Positions 18,283 to 26,344 of a stretch of DNA of 64,000 nt are shown here, in pieces. Numbering within the stretch: position 1 is the stretch's first letter; each line of letters begins with the position of its first letter. Location: NCBI GenBank assembly GCA_020832235.1, contig JAFIEZ010000006.1, forward strand, positions 124,001 to 188,000. Reading direction: 5' to 3'. The position numbers and the translations under genes were made by a program. Source of the DNA: Bacteroidota bacterium. Its GTDB lineage: Bacteria; Bacteroidota; Rhodothermia; Balneolales; HLUCCA01. The notes under the pieces were generated by a model. The model was not told the origin of the DNA. It saw only the letters and a list, made by a program, of their open reading frames with translations, and did no database searches.

Positions 18283-18300
18283 ATGGAAAAGCGCTTCCAT
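18283..18300. promoter_or_regulatory. Operator-like inverted repeat ATGGAA-AAGCGC-TTCCAT
   Basis: Perfect 6-bp arms at 18283-18288 and 18295-18300 around AAGCGC. It lies about 12 bases upstream of the -7-like element of the candidate small RNA, covering the -33 area. Arms and core resemble sites at 11682-11697 and 22685-22698 and the general look of LacI-family operators. Confidence 0.45.
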
Positions 18301-18542
18301 AAAAGAAAATGCGTGTATTTTTTTTTATGGGTTGCTGGTGTGCTGTACCTGCTGTGATGCACGTATTATGATCGGTTCCGTACAGGCAGATTGGAGTTAC
18401 AGAAATCTGCTATTTTATCGTCTAGTAAGCGGTATCTGCATTCACTAAACGTTGTCGGTTCATCGGTTTTGCACGCACTAGAGAACGAAAAGAGCGACCC
18501 AAACTGAGAACCGGTTATGAATATGTACCGGATTTCTTAATA

Positions 18543-19682
18543 TCAAGAACCATGAATGCTATACTCAAGATAGTCGCAGGGAATAGTGCCATTCAAAAGC
18601 TCCATTGATCGGTCGGGCTTCAGTCCGAACACATTTTTGAACTCTTTGTCTCCGGTAAATACAACCAGCTTATAACCGGAGGCATACTTTTTCAAATGGG
18701 TGAGTATTTTCGGATAGAGCGACCGCAATGTAGACATGTCTCCGATACGCTCACCATAAGGCGGGTTCATAATAATGACCCCTTTTCTCTCGGGCGGAAC
18801 ATAGATCTGATCTACTTTCCCTACACGCACCTTCACATTCTGCGACAATCGTGCACGCTTGAGGTTTTTAATCGTCGAATCAATGGCTCTGTCGTTAATA
18901 TCACTCCCGAATATCCAATCCACATCTTTGCGAGTGGCATCGCGAGCATCTTTTTGAATCTGTAACCACAAAATACTTCGAAACCCTGGCCATCGTTTAA
19001 TGCCAAATCCATCATGCAACAGCCCCGGGGCTTTGTTTTTGGCCATAAGAGCGCCTTCGATCAGGAATGTTCCTGTTCCGCACATCGGGTCGATGAGTGT
19101 TGTTGAGGGGTCCCATCCCGACATTTTCAGCAATCCCGCCGCGAGCACTTCGTTCAACGGAGCCGGGCCTGTTGCAACCCTATAGCCGCGCTGATTCATC
19201 GACTTCCCGGATGCATCCAACGAAACCGTAACGGTACCGTCTTGACCCACATGTAAATTAATCAGTACATCGGGATCTTTGGGTGAAACACTGGGCCGGA
19301 GCTCATAGCGTTCGCGAAACTGATCAACAATGGCATCCTTCGACTTTTGCGACAAAAAGATATTGTGATTCATTTCCGGGTGGAAGGTGTCGCAGTCGAT
19401 AGCAAACGTCGTTTTGAGCGTTAGCGGACCATGCCACTCCACAGTCTTTATGAAATCGTACAGCTCCTGCTCGTTGCTTACCTTACCTACGGCGATGGGT
19501 TTGAGAATACGCAACGCAATCCGTGAATACATCAGAATGCGATACAACGTGTGGTCATCGGCCTCAAACGCAACCCCACGCTTGCGAACCTGCGCGTTAA
19601 TGGCACCCAATTCAGTGAGCTCTTGTTGCAGGACGGGCTCAAGGCCTTGCAACGTCTTGGAAAAATAGTCGGATGTATTCAA
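18543..19682 (-). CDS. THUMP-domain class I RNA methyltransferase (RlmL N-module/YpsC type)
   Basis: The 379-residue protein has an N-terminal ferredoxin-like and THUMP region (residues about 5-160) and a Rossmann methyltransferase with DPMCGTGTFLIEGALMA (SAM binding), GSDINDRAID, and the amino-methyltransferase motif NPPYGER. Relatives modify guanine in 23S rRNA (m2G2445 by the RlmL half in E. coli); this protein has only that half, as is common outside gamma-proteobacteria. It starts 3 bases after panD stops and is probably cotranscribed with panC-panD. Confidence 0.87.
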   Translation of the reverse strand: MNTSDYFSKTLQGLEPVLQQELTELGAINAQVRKRGVAFEADDHTLYRILMYSRIALRILKPIAVGKVSNEQELYDFIKTVEWHGPLTLKTTFAIDCDTFHPEMNHNIFLSQKSKDAIVDQFRERYELRPSVSPKDPDVLINLHVGQDGTVTVSLDASGKSMNQRGYRVATGPAPLNEVLAAGLLKMSGWDPSTTLIDPMCGTGTFLIEGALMAKNKAPGLLHDGFGIKRWPGFRSILWLQIQKDARDATRKDVDWIFGSDINDRAIDSTIKNLKRARLSQNVKVRVGKVDQIYVPPERKGVIIMNPPYGERIGDMSTLRSLYPKILTHLKKYASGYKLVVFTGDKEFKNVFGLKPDRSMELLNGTIPCDYLEYSIHGS

Positions 19683-19685
19683 AAT

Positions 19686-20090
19686 TTACTTCAACCCTAC
19701 TTCTTCAGCGAAATTTTGCCGGTAAACAGACTCGGTAACGGTTTTAACGGGCTCATTATCTTTGTTCAAAATCACAATCTGAGGCTTATGCTCGCGAGCT
19801 TCTTCCGGTGTTAAATGCGTGTATGAAATAATGATTACGCGATCGCCAACGGCATGCATGCGGGCGGCCGGACCGTTCAGGCATATCACTTTACTTCCCC
19901 GTGGACCCGGAATGGTGTAGGTTTCTAGCCGGGAACCGTTGTTCACGTTTACTACCTGCACTTTTTCGTAGGGAAGCAGATGGGCTGCATCCAATAAGTC
20001 CTGGTCAATCGTGATGCTGCCTTCGTAATAAAGGTCGGCCTCCGTCACGGTTGCCATGTGCAGTTTAGATTTAAACATTTCAATAGTCAT
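19686..20090 (-). CDS. panD: Aspartate 1-decarboxylase precursor
   Basis: The 134-residue proenzyme shows the self-cleavage site Gly24-Ser25 in [10 protein letters not shown], which creates the pyruvoyl cofactor, and the conserved [22 protein letters not shown]. It makes beta-alanine for pantothenate. The order panC-panD places two steps of one pathway together. A TATATTTT element at 20176-20169 (minus) lies in the 77 bases between panC and panD and could give panD an extra promoter. Confidence 0.96.
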   Translation of the reverse strand: MTIEMFKSKLHMATVTEADLYYEGSITIDQDLLDAAHLLPYEKVQVVNVNNGSRLETYTIPGPRGSKVICLNGPAARMHAVGDRVIIISYTHLTPEEAREHKPQIVILNKDNEPVKTVTESVYRQNFAEEVGLK

Positions 20091-20167
20091 AATTCAGACA
20101 GCGTAATGAAATAATACTTTGTTCAAATGGTTTCAGCCCGAGTTCGTCCCCCGTTGGAAGGCTATAT

Positions 20168-21025
20168 TTAAAATATAATGTTGTCTATCAGTCGGGTGTT
20201 CCCAATCTTTGCGGCCACCGCTATGATGTACGTTCTATCTGAATAAACACGTTGTTGTGGCTGTAGGTTTCGTACATCTACAATGGAAAGATAATCAATT
20301 TTAAAACCAATTTCTGTAAGGCGGTATCTGGCCGCTGCCAGGGTGCGATCCAGGTCTTCTGCGGTGATATCTCCGCCATGCTTGAGATAATCTCGGATGG
20401 AGGTGATTTCTGCATACAATTGCGGTGCTATCGCCCGCTCTTGTGCGCTCAGGTATCGATTTCTGGAGCTCATGGCCAGTCCATCCGCTTCCCGGATGGT
20501 TTTCCCGCGGTGTATGCGCACCGGAATATTGAACTCGCGAACCATGGTCTCCAGCAGGATGAGCTGCTGGATGTCTTTCTGGCCAAACCAGGCATCGGTT
20601 GGTTGAACGATGTTGAAGAGTTTGTTTACGATCTGCAGAACTCCGTTGAAATGCCCGGGACGGGTGGCTCCGCACAGGTGGTCGGTCAGTTCTGCGATGC
20701 GAATGGATAGAAACTGGGCTTCCGGGGGATATAGTTCTGTTGTTTCGGGGGTGAAAACGAAGTCAACGCCGGCTTCCTTGCAGGCTTCCAGATCTTGTTT
20801 CAGCGTACGGGGGTAGCGGTCGAGGTCTTCGTTAGGACCAAATTGGGTTGGGTTAACGAAAATCGTGGTAACAACCACATCGCAAACCTGCCGGGCTTCC
20901 GCTATTAACGAGAGGTGACCTTCGTGCAGGGCCCCCATGGTGGGGACAAGACCGATGCGTTTACCGGCCTGGCGGGCGGGCTTCAAAGCCTCGCGAAGAG
21001 ATGTGATCGAGTTAATGGTCATCAT
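20168..21025 (-). CDS. panC: Pantothenate synthetase
   Basis: The 285-residue enzyme joins pantoate and beta-alanine using ATP. Motifs: PTMGALHEGHLSLI (28-41), TTIFVNPTQFGPNEDLDRYPR, FGQKDIQQL and the KMSKS-like MSSRNRYLS. Two successive ATG codons occur at the start; the first, at 21025, follows a perfect TAnnTTTG element (TAATTTTG) by four bases, predicting a leaderless message. The intrinsic terminator at 21051-21091 separates it from the upstream E2 gene. Confidence 0.96.
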   Translation of the reverse strand: MMTINSITSLREALKPARQAGKRIGLVPTMGALHEGHLSLIAEARQVCDVVVTTIFVNPTQFGPNEDLDRYPRTLKQDLEACKEAGVDFVFTPETTELYPPEAQFLSIRIAELTDHLCGATRPGHFNGVLQIVNKLFNIVQPTDAWFGQKDIQQLILLETMVREFNIPVRIHRGKTIREADGLAMSSRNRYLSAQERAIAPQLYAEITSIRDYLKHGGDITAEDLDRTLAAARYRLTEIGFKIDYLSIVDVRNLQPQQRVYSDRTYIIAVAAKIGNTRLIDNIIF

Positions 21026-21029
21026 GACC

Positions 21030-21037
21030 CAAAATTA
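21030..21037 (-). promoter_or_regulatory. Perfect -7 element TAATTTTG four bases before the panC ATG
   Basis: Same element and spacing as at hslO. A T-run belonging to the upstream terminator lies at the -33 distance and may serve as the upstream box. Confidence 0.6.
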
Positions 21038-21050
21038 CAGGGATATATGC

Positions 21051-21091
21051 AAAAAAACGGCATGAAGCGCTGTGCAACATGCCGTTTTTTT
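21051..21091 (-). terminator. Strong bidirectional-looking terminator between the E2 gene and panC
   Basis: Perfect 14-bp arms, A7-CGGCATG (21051-21064) and CATGCCG-T7 (21078-21091), with a 13-base loop. On the minus strand it follows the E2 gene by about 85 bases. Confidence 0.92.
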
Positions 21092-21176
21092 ATGAGATGT
21101 TGTTGGCGTGTGAGACTTATGATATAAAACGAGACGTTTTTTTACCGCAAAAGCCTTTGGGATACGCCACACAGAT

Positions 21177-22580
21177 TTAGATGGTACGATTAGGATCGAA
21201 ACTTTCCAGTAGCTGAACCACGCGTTGCACAAATGCTCCACCCAGGGCACCATCAATAATTCGATGATCGTAGCTCATGGAGAGATAAAGCATGTGTCGA
21301 ACGGCAATCACATCACCTATTTCGGTTTCCATCACAACGGGGCGCTTCTTAATGGCGCCGGTACCAAATATGGCTACCTGAGGCTGATTGATGATTGGGG
21401 TACCCATCAGATTTCCTACAGAGCCATAGTTCGTGAGGGTGAAGGTTCCACCCACCAGATCATCTGGCGATAACTGCTTGCTACGGGCCTTACGGGCCAG
21501 ATCGTTGGTGGCGCGCGCCAGTCCGTGCAGGTTCATTTCGCCTGCATTCTTAATTACAGGAACGATGAGTCCACCACTGCCCGACTCGCCCAACGATACA
21601 GCAATACCGTAGTTAATATCACGCTTGAGTACAATATTTTCTCCATCCACAGAGCTGTTCATGAGCGGATACTCGCGCAGCGCCTGAATGGTTGCCTCAA
21701 TAATAAACGGGGTGAAGGTGAGTTTAAATCCGTTTTCTTGCTGGAATCGCCCTTTATTTTTCTCACGGAAGTTAACCAGGTTGGTCACATCGGCTTCAGC
21801 GAAAGTTGTTACATGCGCTGAAGTCTGCTTTGATTTCACCATATGGTCGGCAATCAGCTTTCGCATCCGATCCATTTTGATGATTTCAACGTTCTCGCTT
21901 GGCCAGTTGACCTTAATTTCACCGGCAGAGATTCGGTCTCCTGCAGATGGTGAAGACGAAGATGAGGGTTGAGCAGCTGGTTTATCTACCGGCTTGCTAA
22001 GTTTCGGAGCTTCAGACTTGCTTGACTTTTTCTTGTTCAGATAGTCGAGTACATCCTGCTTGTTTACACGTCCTTGTGCGCCGGAGCCTTCAATAGACTC
22101 CAGTTCTTCCATGGAAACACCTTCTTCTTTGGCGATAGAACGCACCAGCGGGGAGTAGAATCGCCCGTCAGAACCTTCGCGTTGCGGCGGAGTGTCGCCT
22201 TCAACGTTAGCCGATGGTTTATCGTCGGATGCATCCTCATTATCTTCAGCGGCTGCAGTGGGTTCTTCTTCCTCAGCAGGTGCTTCGTCTTTAGCGGGAG
22301 CTTCCTCTTTGGCAGATCCGGCATCACCGGCAGCAGAAGCATCGGTCTCTATGATGGCTATAACATTCCCTACTTCAATAGTATCATTTACTTCAGCCAG
22401 AATTTCCACCAGAACTCCGGATGCCGGCGAGGGCACTTCCGAGTCGACCTTATCGGTGGCAATTTCCAGAAGGGTTTCGTCTTGTTCAATAGTATCACCT
22501 ATGGACTTTGACCATTCAATAACGGTTCCTTCCATAATGGATTCACCCATTTTGGGCATCACAACTTCAACACGTGCCAT
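21177..22580 (-). CDS. 2-oxoacid dehydrogenase E2 (dihydrolipoyl acyltransferase)
   Basis: The 467-residue protein has one lipoyl domain (1-78; lipoylated Lys44 in ATDKVDSEVPS), an acidic Ala/Glu linker, an E1/E3-binding domain (141-181, FYSPLVRSIAKEEG), a second Ser/Lys linker and the catalytic acyltransferase domain with the terminal SYDHRIIDGALGG. Which complex it serves is open: the E1 genes are not in the window, and the sequence could fit branched-chain, pyruvate or 2-oxoglutarate complexes. It needs LipA/LipB for its cofactor and LpdA as partner, both present at 8-11.5 kb. Upstream lie a TATATTTA element and an operator-like site. Confidence 0.93.
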   Translation of the reverse strand: MARVEVVMPKMGESIMEGTVIEWSKSIGDTIEQDETLLEIATDKVDSEVPSPASGVLVEILAEVNDTIEVGNVIAIIETDASAAGDAGSAKEEAPAKDEAPAEEEEPTAAAEDNEDASDDKPSANVEGDTPPQREGSDGRFYSPLVRSIAKEEGVSMEELESIEGSGAQGRVNKQDVLDYLNKKKSSKSEAPKLSKPVDKPAAQPSSSSSPSAGDRISAGEIKVNWPSENVEIIKMDRMRKLIADHMVKSKQTSAHVTTFAEADVTNLVNFREKNKGRFQQENGFKLTFTPFIIEATIQALREYPLMNSSVDGENIVLKRDINYGIAVSLGESGSGGLIVPVIKNAGEMNLHGLARATNDLARKARSKQLSPDDLVGGTFTLTNYGSVGNLMGTPIINQPQVAIFGTGAIKKRPVVMETEIGDVIAVRHMLYLSMSYDHRIIDGALGGAFVQRVVQLLESFDPNRTI

Positions 22581-22625
22581 TTTTTAATACTGTATGTGTG
22601 TATGATTAAAGAAATTTCAATTCGG

Positions 22626-22633
22626 TAAATATA
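22626..22633 (-). promoter_or_regulatory. -7-like element TATATTTA upstream of the E2 gene
   Basis: Minus-strand TATATTTA lies 46 bases before the ATG, with a TTGAC box 12 bases further upstream (spacing shorter than usual). Confidence 0.45.
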
Positions 22634-22684
22634 AGGCTTCGTAAAGTCAATAGTACTATGATTTGCGTGTACTTTTGATGTTGT

Positions 22685-22698
22685 GGAAACGCTTTTCC
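22685..22698. promoter_or_regulatory. Operator-like inverted repeat GGAA-ACGCTT-TTCC
   Basis: Four-base arms around ACGCTT. Aligned with the minus-strand reading of the site at 18283-18300 it agrees in 14 of 16 bases. It lies between the kinase stop codon and the promoter of the E2 gene. Confidence 0.4.
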
Positions 22699-22705
22699 TT
22701 AGTAA

Positions 22706-23938
22706 TTAGTCGGCTTTTGGAAAGATGACAGTAAAGGTGGTATCATCAGCGTTGCTAAACTTCACTTTGCCATTGAGCTGTTGTGTGAGACCGTAGACTA
22801 TAGTAAAACCAAAGGATGTTGCATCTGCAGGATTGAAATCATCTGGTAATCCAACTCCGTTATCACTAACCGTTAAGACGTAGTTTTCTCTTTTTTCCGT
22901 GAAGCGCACGATGATTTCTCCCCTTTCAACGCCATTAAAGGCATGCTTATAAGCATTTGTGAGCAGTTCATTTAAAATCAGGGCACAGGGTATAGCCTTA
23001 TTAAGATTCAGGTAAATATTGTAGGCCTCATTTGTAATATTAATAGCATGTTGTTTATCGCTGTACATGTCTGCCAAGATGCTTTGAAACGCTTTGAGGT
23101 AGCTATCTATTTCAACAACTTCGTAGCTATCATTTTTATACACCAGTTCATGAATGAGCGACATCGACCGTATGCGCCCTTCCGTTTCGGTAAGAAGGTT
23201 TTTTGCTTCCTGATCTCGTATTAAGTCACTTTGTAATGAGATAAGACTGGAAACAATTGCCAGGTTATTTTTAACCCGATGGTGAATTTCAGCAAGCAAT
23301 ATCTTTTTTTCTTTCAGGCTTGTATTCAGCTGAGCTTTACTATTCTGCAGGTCATTGATTAGCTTTTTGCCAAGAAAGTGGTCGTTAAGTACTTTTCCTA
23401 TAAGTATGGTAGCTAGCGGATAAAAGACGATTACTGTAATGCCGAACTGCCTCAAAAAAGGTTCTCTTGCGTAATCGGGTAGTAGAATAGCAAGCAGAAT
23501 TAGCATCACAATGTGTACAGAGATACCCATTGAGTAGAGCAAGCCGATGGAGTAATTATACGTTGTGGAGCTTTTATGCAGTGTGTAAAAGACATATCCA
23601 ATAAGAAAAGAGGATGAAATAACAACTATTCCAGGAATCATGGCTTCTCCACCTACATATACACGAGCCAAAATAGAGATTGCTACGGTAATGAGTCCTG
23701 CAACGGGACCAAAAAACAATGTGACCACACTAATTACTACTGTTCTGGCATCGAAAATGGCCTCCCCAATTACGGAATACGGAAATATCATTCCGATGGC
23801 GGCTGCGAAGCCAAAAAGGAATCCTTGTAGTATATAACCTGCCCACGTTTCTTTACTGTAGCGCGTATCGATAAATCCGGAAACAACACAAATTGCAACT
23901 AGAATTGCCAGGTTATATAAGAGATCTATAGTCGCCAT
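22706..23938 (-). CDS. Sensor histidine kinase, LytS-type membrane domain plus HisKA_2
   Basis: The 410-residue protein starts with a 5TMR-LYT membrane domain (about residues 5-185), recognised by the FDARTVVISVVTLFFGPVAG and ARVYVGGEAMIPG segments. A short coiled linker leads to a HisKA_2 dimerisation domain with LLAEIHHRVKNNLAIV (phospho-acceptor His219 or His220) and an HATPase domain with ILNELLTNAYKHAF (N box) and VSDNGVGLPDDF (G1). It senses an unknown signal at the membrane and phosphorylates a response regulator that is not adjacent. The gene stands alone. Confidence 0.92.
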   Translation of the reverse strand: MATIDLLYNLAILVAICVVSGFIDTRYSKETWAGYILQGFLFGFAAAIGMIFPYSVIGEAIFDARTVVISVVTLFFGPVAGLITVAISILARVYVGGEAMIPGIVVISSSFLIGYVFYTLHKSSTTYNYSIGLLYSMGISVHIVMLILLAILLPDYAREPFLRQFGITVIVFYPLATILIGKVLNDHFLGKKLINDLQNSKAQLNTSLKEKKILLAEIHHRVKNNLAIVSSLISLQSDLIRDQEAKNLLTETEGRIRSMSLIHELVYKNDSYEVVEIDSYLKAFQSILADMYSDKQHAINITNEAYNIYLNLNKAIPCALILNELLTNAYKHAFNGVERGEIIVRFTEKRENYVLTVSDNGVGLPDDFNPADATSFGFTIVYGLTQQLNGKVKFSNADDTTFTVIFPKAD

Positions 23939-24300
23939 ATTGGCTTTGTTAACTATAATTTAATAACTCAGAAAGCTATGGGTATCTAATCGTTTAATTC
24001 TATCCACTTAATCGAGTTACCTTTTATTTAAAATACATCCATTTGAACAAATAACAGGTCATGATTCGGCGCCTTATACTGCAGTGTTTTTTTAAGTTAC
24101 GCAAAGATGTGCAGATGGGTTTTGACGTTGACCATTCATCGATAAACGGTTAACAGAGACCTGTGTAAACACCCGGCTATCAACAGAAAAAGGAATCCCG
24201 TATCTTAGTCAGATAACCAACCGGACTGAGGTTTCTTGAACCTTCGCAAATCGTTTACCGGAATTCCAACAGCACCATTTTACGCGTACGAATTGATATT
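23939..24300. other. 362-base intergenic region between divergent kinase and AMP nucleosidase genes
   Basis: It must hold the promoters of both genes. I find no perfect TAnnTTTG element, no terminator hairpin, no repeat and no reading frame of interest. Confidence 0.5.
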
Positions 24301-25479
24301 ATGAAAGAGCTTATGATGCTTTCACCAATTAAAGGTGAGCCAATTGAAGATACCAACAACCGAATTAACGACCTCCTGGCGTATATGGAGGAGGTTGACA
24401 ACGGTGGGTACTATCCCCAGTTAACCGTCATCCGGGCATGGTCGGAGCACAACCCCCGTATTTCCGGTGAGTTTGCCAAGCCCAGGGTGTTTAACTGGTA
24501 TCTGAGCCGGGAAATTCGCCGCCTCCTGCAAAAAGGAGCGGAAATTGAAGTGAAGCCTAGTCGCAAGAAAATCGCACTGAACGACCCGGTTTTGCTGGAT
24601 AATCTGGATGAAGATGTGTGGGATTTCACGCAGAAGAAGTTATTCCTTTTTAAAGCCGAGCGAATTGACTTATCCATCGACCGCCTCCAGCATTATACCG
24701 GTACCTCGGCGGAAGATTTTCAGCGCTACATTCTGTTTACCAACTACGATATGCATGTGGAGGTATTCAAGCAAAAATTCCCGGACTGTGTTCAGCCATC
24801 GCGAGCGGGAGTGCAGATGCCGGCCTATCACCACAAGCTGGATGATAATCTCGGGGTGACGTTGGTTAACATCGGGGTTGGTCCCTCTAATGCCAAAACC
24901 TGCACAGATCACGTAGCGGTTTTACGTCCGGATGTAATGATTATGGTCGGGCATTGTGGCGGACTTCGCAATCATCAGGAAATCGGCGACTTTGTTCTGG
25001 CGTCCGGTTATATGCGCTCGGATGCTGTTTTTGATGAGATTCTGCCGAAAAGTGTGCCGCTAACGCCGAATTATCTACTCAACATTCACCTGCAGAACGC
25101 CCTGGAAAAATACGAGCTTAACTACCGGCTCGGTACGGTGTACACAACCGATAACCGCAATTGGGAGTTTGTTAAAAAACGCACGGTTGAGGAAATCAAC
25201 ATGAGCAGGTCAATCGCTATCGACATGGAGTCGGCAACAGTGGCTACGAACGGATTTCGTTATCGCGTTCCCAACGCAACGCTGCTTTGTGTAAGTGATA
25301 AACCCTTGCACGGCAAGCCAAAACTGTCTGGTGCAGCACAGAATTTCTATCAAAACTCAAAGGAGAAGCATCTGGAGGTTGTTCTATCGGCCATTGAGCA
25401 GATTAAAAAGGCTAATCCGTCCGGACTCCCCAACGATTCACTTCGTGCGGCTGATGAACCGCTTATGGGAGGAATCTGA
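24301..25479 (+). CDS. amn: AMP nucleosidase
   Basis: The 392-residue protein matches AMP nucleosidases in its N-terminal domain (YYPQLTVIRAWSEHNPRISG) and phosphorylase-like catalytic domain (VGPSNAKTCTDHVAVLRPD, MVGHCGG, SIAIDMESATVATNGFRY, VSDKPLHGKPK). It splits AMP into adenine and ribose-5-phosphate and helps set adenylate levels. It is shorter than the 484-residue E. coli enzyme, as in many Bacteroidota-like homologues. A GNAT gene begins 3 bases after the stop, so the pair form an operon. Confidence 0.92.
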   Translation: MKELMMLSPIKGEPIEDTNNRINDLLAYMEEVDNGGYYPQLTVIRAWSEHNPRISGEFAKPRVFNWYLSREIRRLLQKGAEIEVKPSRKKIALNDPVLLDNLDEDVWDFTQKKLFLFKAERIDLSIDRLQHYTGTSAEDFQRYILFTNYDMHVEVFKQKFPDCVQPSRAGVQMPAYHHKLDDNLGVTLVNIGVGPSNAKTCTDHVAVLRPDVMIMVGHCGGLRNHQEIGDFVLASGYMRSDAVFDEILPKSVPLTPNYLLNIHLQNALEKYELNYRLGTVYTTDNRNWEFVKKRTVEEINMSRSIAIDMESATVATNGFRYRVPNATLLCVSDKPLHGKPKLSGAAQNFYQNSKEKHLEVVLSAIEQIKKANPSGLPNDSLRAADEPLMGGI

Positions 25480-25482
25480 CGA

Positions 25483-26022
25483 ATGGAGATGCGTCGTTGC
25501 AAGGTGGATGAAATCCTGTCGCTTCGTCATGACGTGCTTCGTGCCGAAAAACCCTTTGAAACGGCCCGTTTCCAGGGAGACGATGAGTCTTCATCGCGGC
25601 ATTACGCTTTGTTTGAAGGCGGTTCAGCTCGGGTTTGTTTGAGTTTGCTTCAGCGCAATCTGTCAATCATCGACGATTCAACCGAGATTGCGGCAGATAA
25701 TCTATGTGTTCGGAGGCATCAGCTATCGGAGATCTCTGAAGCAGCTCATTCTGAAATGGCAGCGGGGACCTTAAACGCATGGCAACTTCGCGGTATGGCA
25801 ACGGCTACAGAGGTTCAGGGTCGAGGGCTGGGAACCATACTGATTCAATATGCCTTAAACGATGCCTCCTCCATCGGGTATTCCTCATACTTTTGGTGCA
25901 ATGCCAGGCTCAAAGCTGTGCCATTTTATGAAAAAAACGGCTGGAAGTGCATTTCAGAGGAGTTTGACGTTCCCGGAATAGGTCCGCATTTTCGCATGAT
26001 AACCCGATTTGTTAATAGATAA
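25483..26022 (+). CDS. GNAT family N-acetyltransferase
   Basis: The 179-residue protein has the GNAT fold: LRHDVLRAEKPFETARFQGD near the N-terminus resembles small-molecule acetyltransferases, the acetyl-CoA loop is VQGRGLGTILIQYAL, and NARLKAVPFYEKNGW is the classical C-terminal motif. The acceptor is unknown. It follows amn by 3 bases. A 28-base palindrome lies just after the stop codon and a histidine-kinase remnant follows. Confidence 0.85.
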   Translation: MEMRRCKVDEILSLRHDVLRAEKPFETARFQGDDESSSRHYALFEGGSARVCLSLLQRNLSIIDDSTEIAADNLCVRRHQLSEISEAAHSEMAAGTLNAWQLRGMATATEVQGRGLGTILIQYALNDASSIGYSSYFWCNARLKAVPFYEKNGWKCISEEFDVPGIGPHFRMITRFVNR

Positions 26023-26026
26023 TAGC

Positions 26027-26054
26027 TTGACTTATTAACCCGGGTTTAAGTCAA
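26027..26054. repeat. 28-base palindrome after the GNAT gene
   Basis: Outer arms TTGACTTA (26027-26034) and TAAGTCAA (26047-26054) and inner arms AACCC and GGGTT pair perfectly; the two T at 26035-26036 are the only unpaired bases. With no loop and no T-run it is more like a protein-binding site than a terminator. Confidence 0.65.
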
Positions 26055-26104
26055 TAAAAACAATATTTGGCTAGTGTTGAGTTGGGAGTCTGGCCGGAAA
26101 TTGA

Positions 26105-26218
26105 ATGAATTCAGTTAAGGATATGGGCGGGAATCTTACGGTTCGGGGCGACGAATCGGGCACGGAAATACGGTTCAAACTACCCGCTATTCAGAAAAAA
26201 ACTGTGAGTTTTGTGTAA
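26105..26218 (+). pseudogene. Remnant of a histidine-kinase ATPase domain (C-terminal tail only)
   Basis: The 37-codon frame reads MNSVKDMGGNLTVRGDESGT followed by EIRFKLPAIQKKTVSFV and a stop. The VKDMGGNLTV, GT and RFKLP elements are the G2 box and last strand of HATPase_c domains of sensor kinases. A stop codon precedes the ATG in frame; in another frame just upstream, ELGVWPEIE could be the preceding part, with a frameshift between. The kinase at 22.7 kb ends differently, so this is not a copy of it. No functional kinase could be made. Confidence 0.6.
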
Positions 26219-26259
26219 ATCGTGTAAGAAATCCGGGTCTTTTTACTCATTTATGTAGT
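26201..26259 (+). repeat. Segment related to 37085-37145 (18-bp block inverted, about 35-bp block direct)
   Basis: ACTGTGAGTTTTGTGTAA (26201-26218) is the exact reverse complement of 37085-37102. The following 26222-26259 aligns in direct orientation with 37110-37145 with about four fifths identity and small gaps. Confidence 0.6.
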
Positions 26260-26344
26260 CTTACCTGCCAGTAAACAGGCTTTCTGGTCCACTAGGATGG
26301 AGGCGTGGGTGTTGCTCTGGCAAGCTTACTTAAATGAATGTACT

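Larger units (their letters stand above)
18113..18542. other. 430-base intergenic region between hslO and the THUMP methyltransferase gene
   Basis: It holds, from left to right: the hslO -7 element, a terminator with a T-run for minus-strand transcripts (18191-18228), a candidate small RNA, its -7-like element, and an operator-like inverted repeat (18283-18300). From 18301 to 18542 I see nothing convincing. An open frame of 92 codons on the minus strand here lacks any protein-like character. Confidence 0.6.
26023..26344. other. 322-base region between GNAT gene and radC
   Basis: It contains a palindrome (26027-26054), a 37-codon remnant of a histidine-kinase ATPase domain (26105-26218), and a segment (26201-26259) related to DNA before the alpha/beta hydrolase gene at 37 kb. 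Confidence 0.6.

Noticed and set aside
18084-18362. 92-codon minus-strand open frame covering the hslO upstream region
   Set aside because: It runs through the terminator and promoter elements, has no ribosome site, and its residue order (many Lys, Tyr, Ser without pattern) does not look like a protein.
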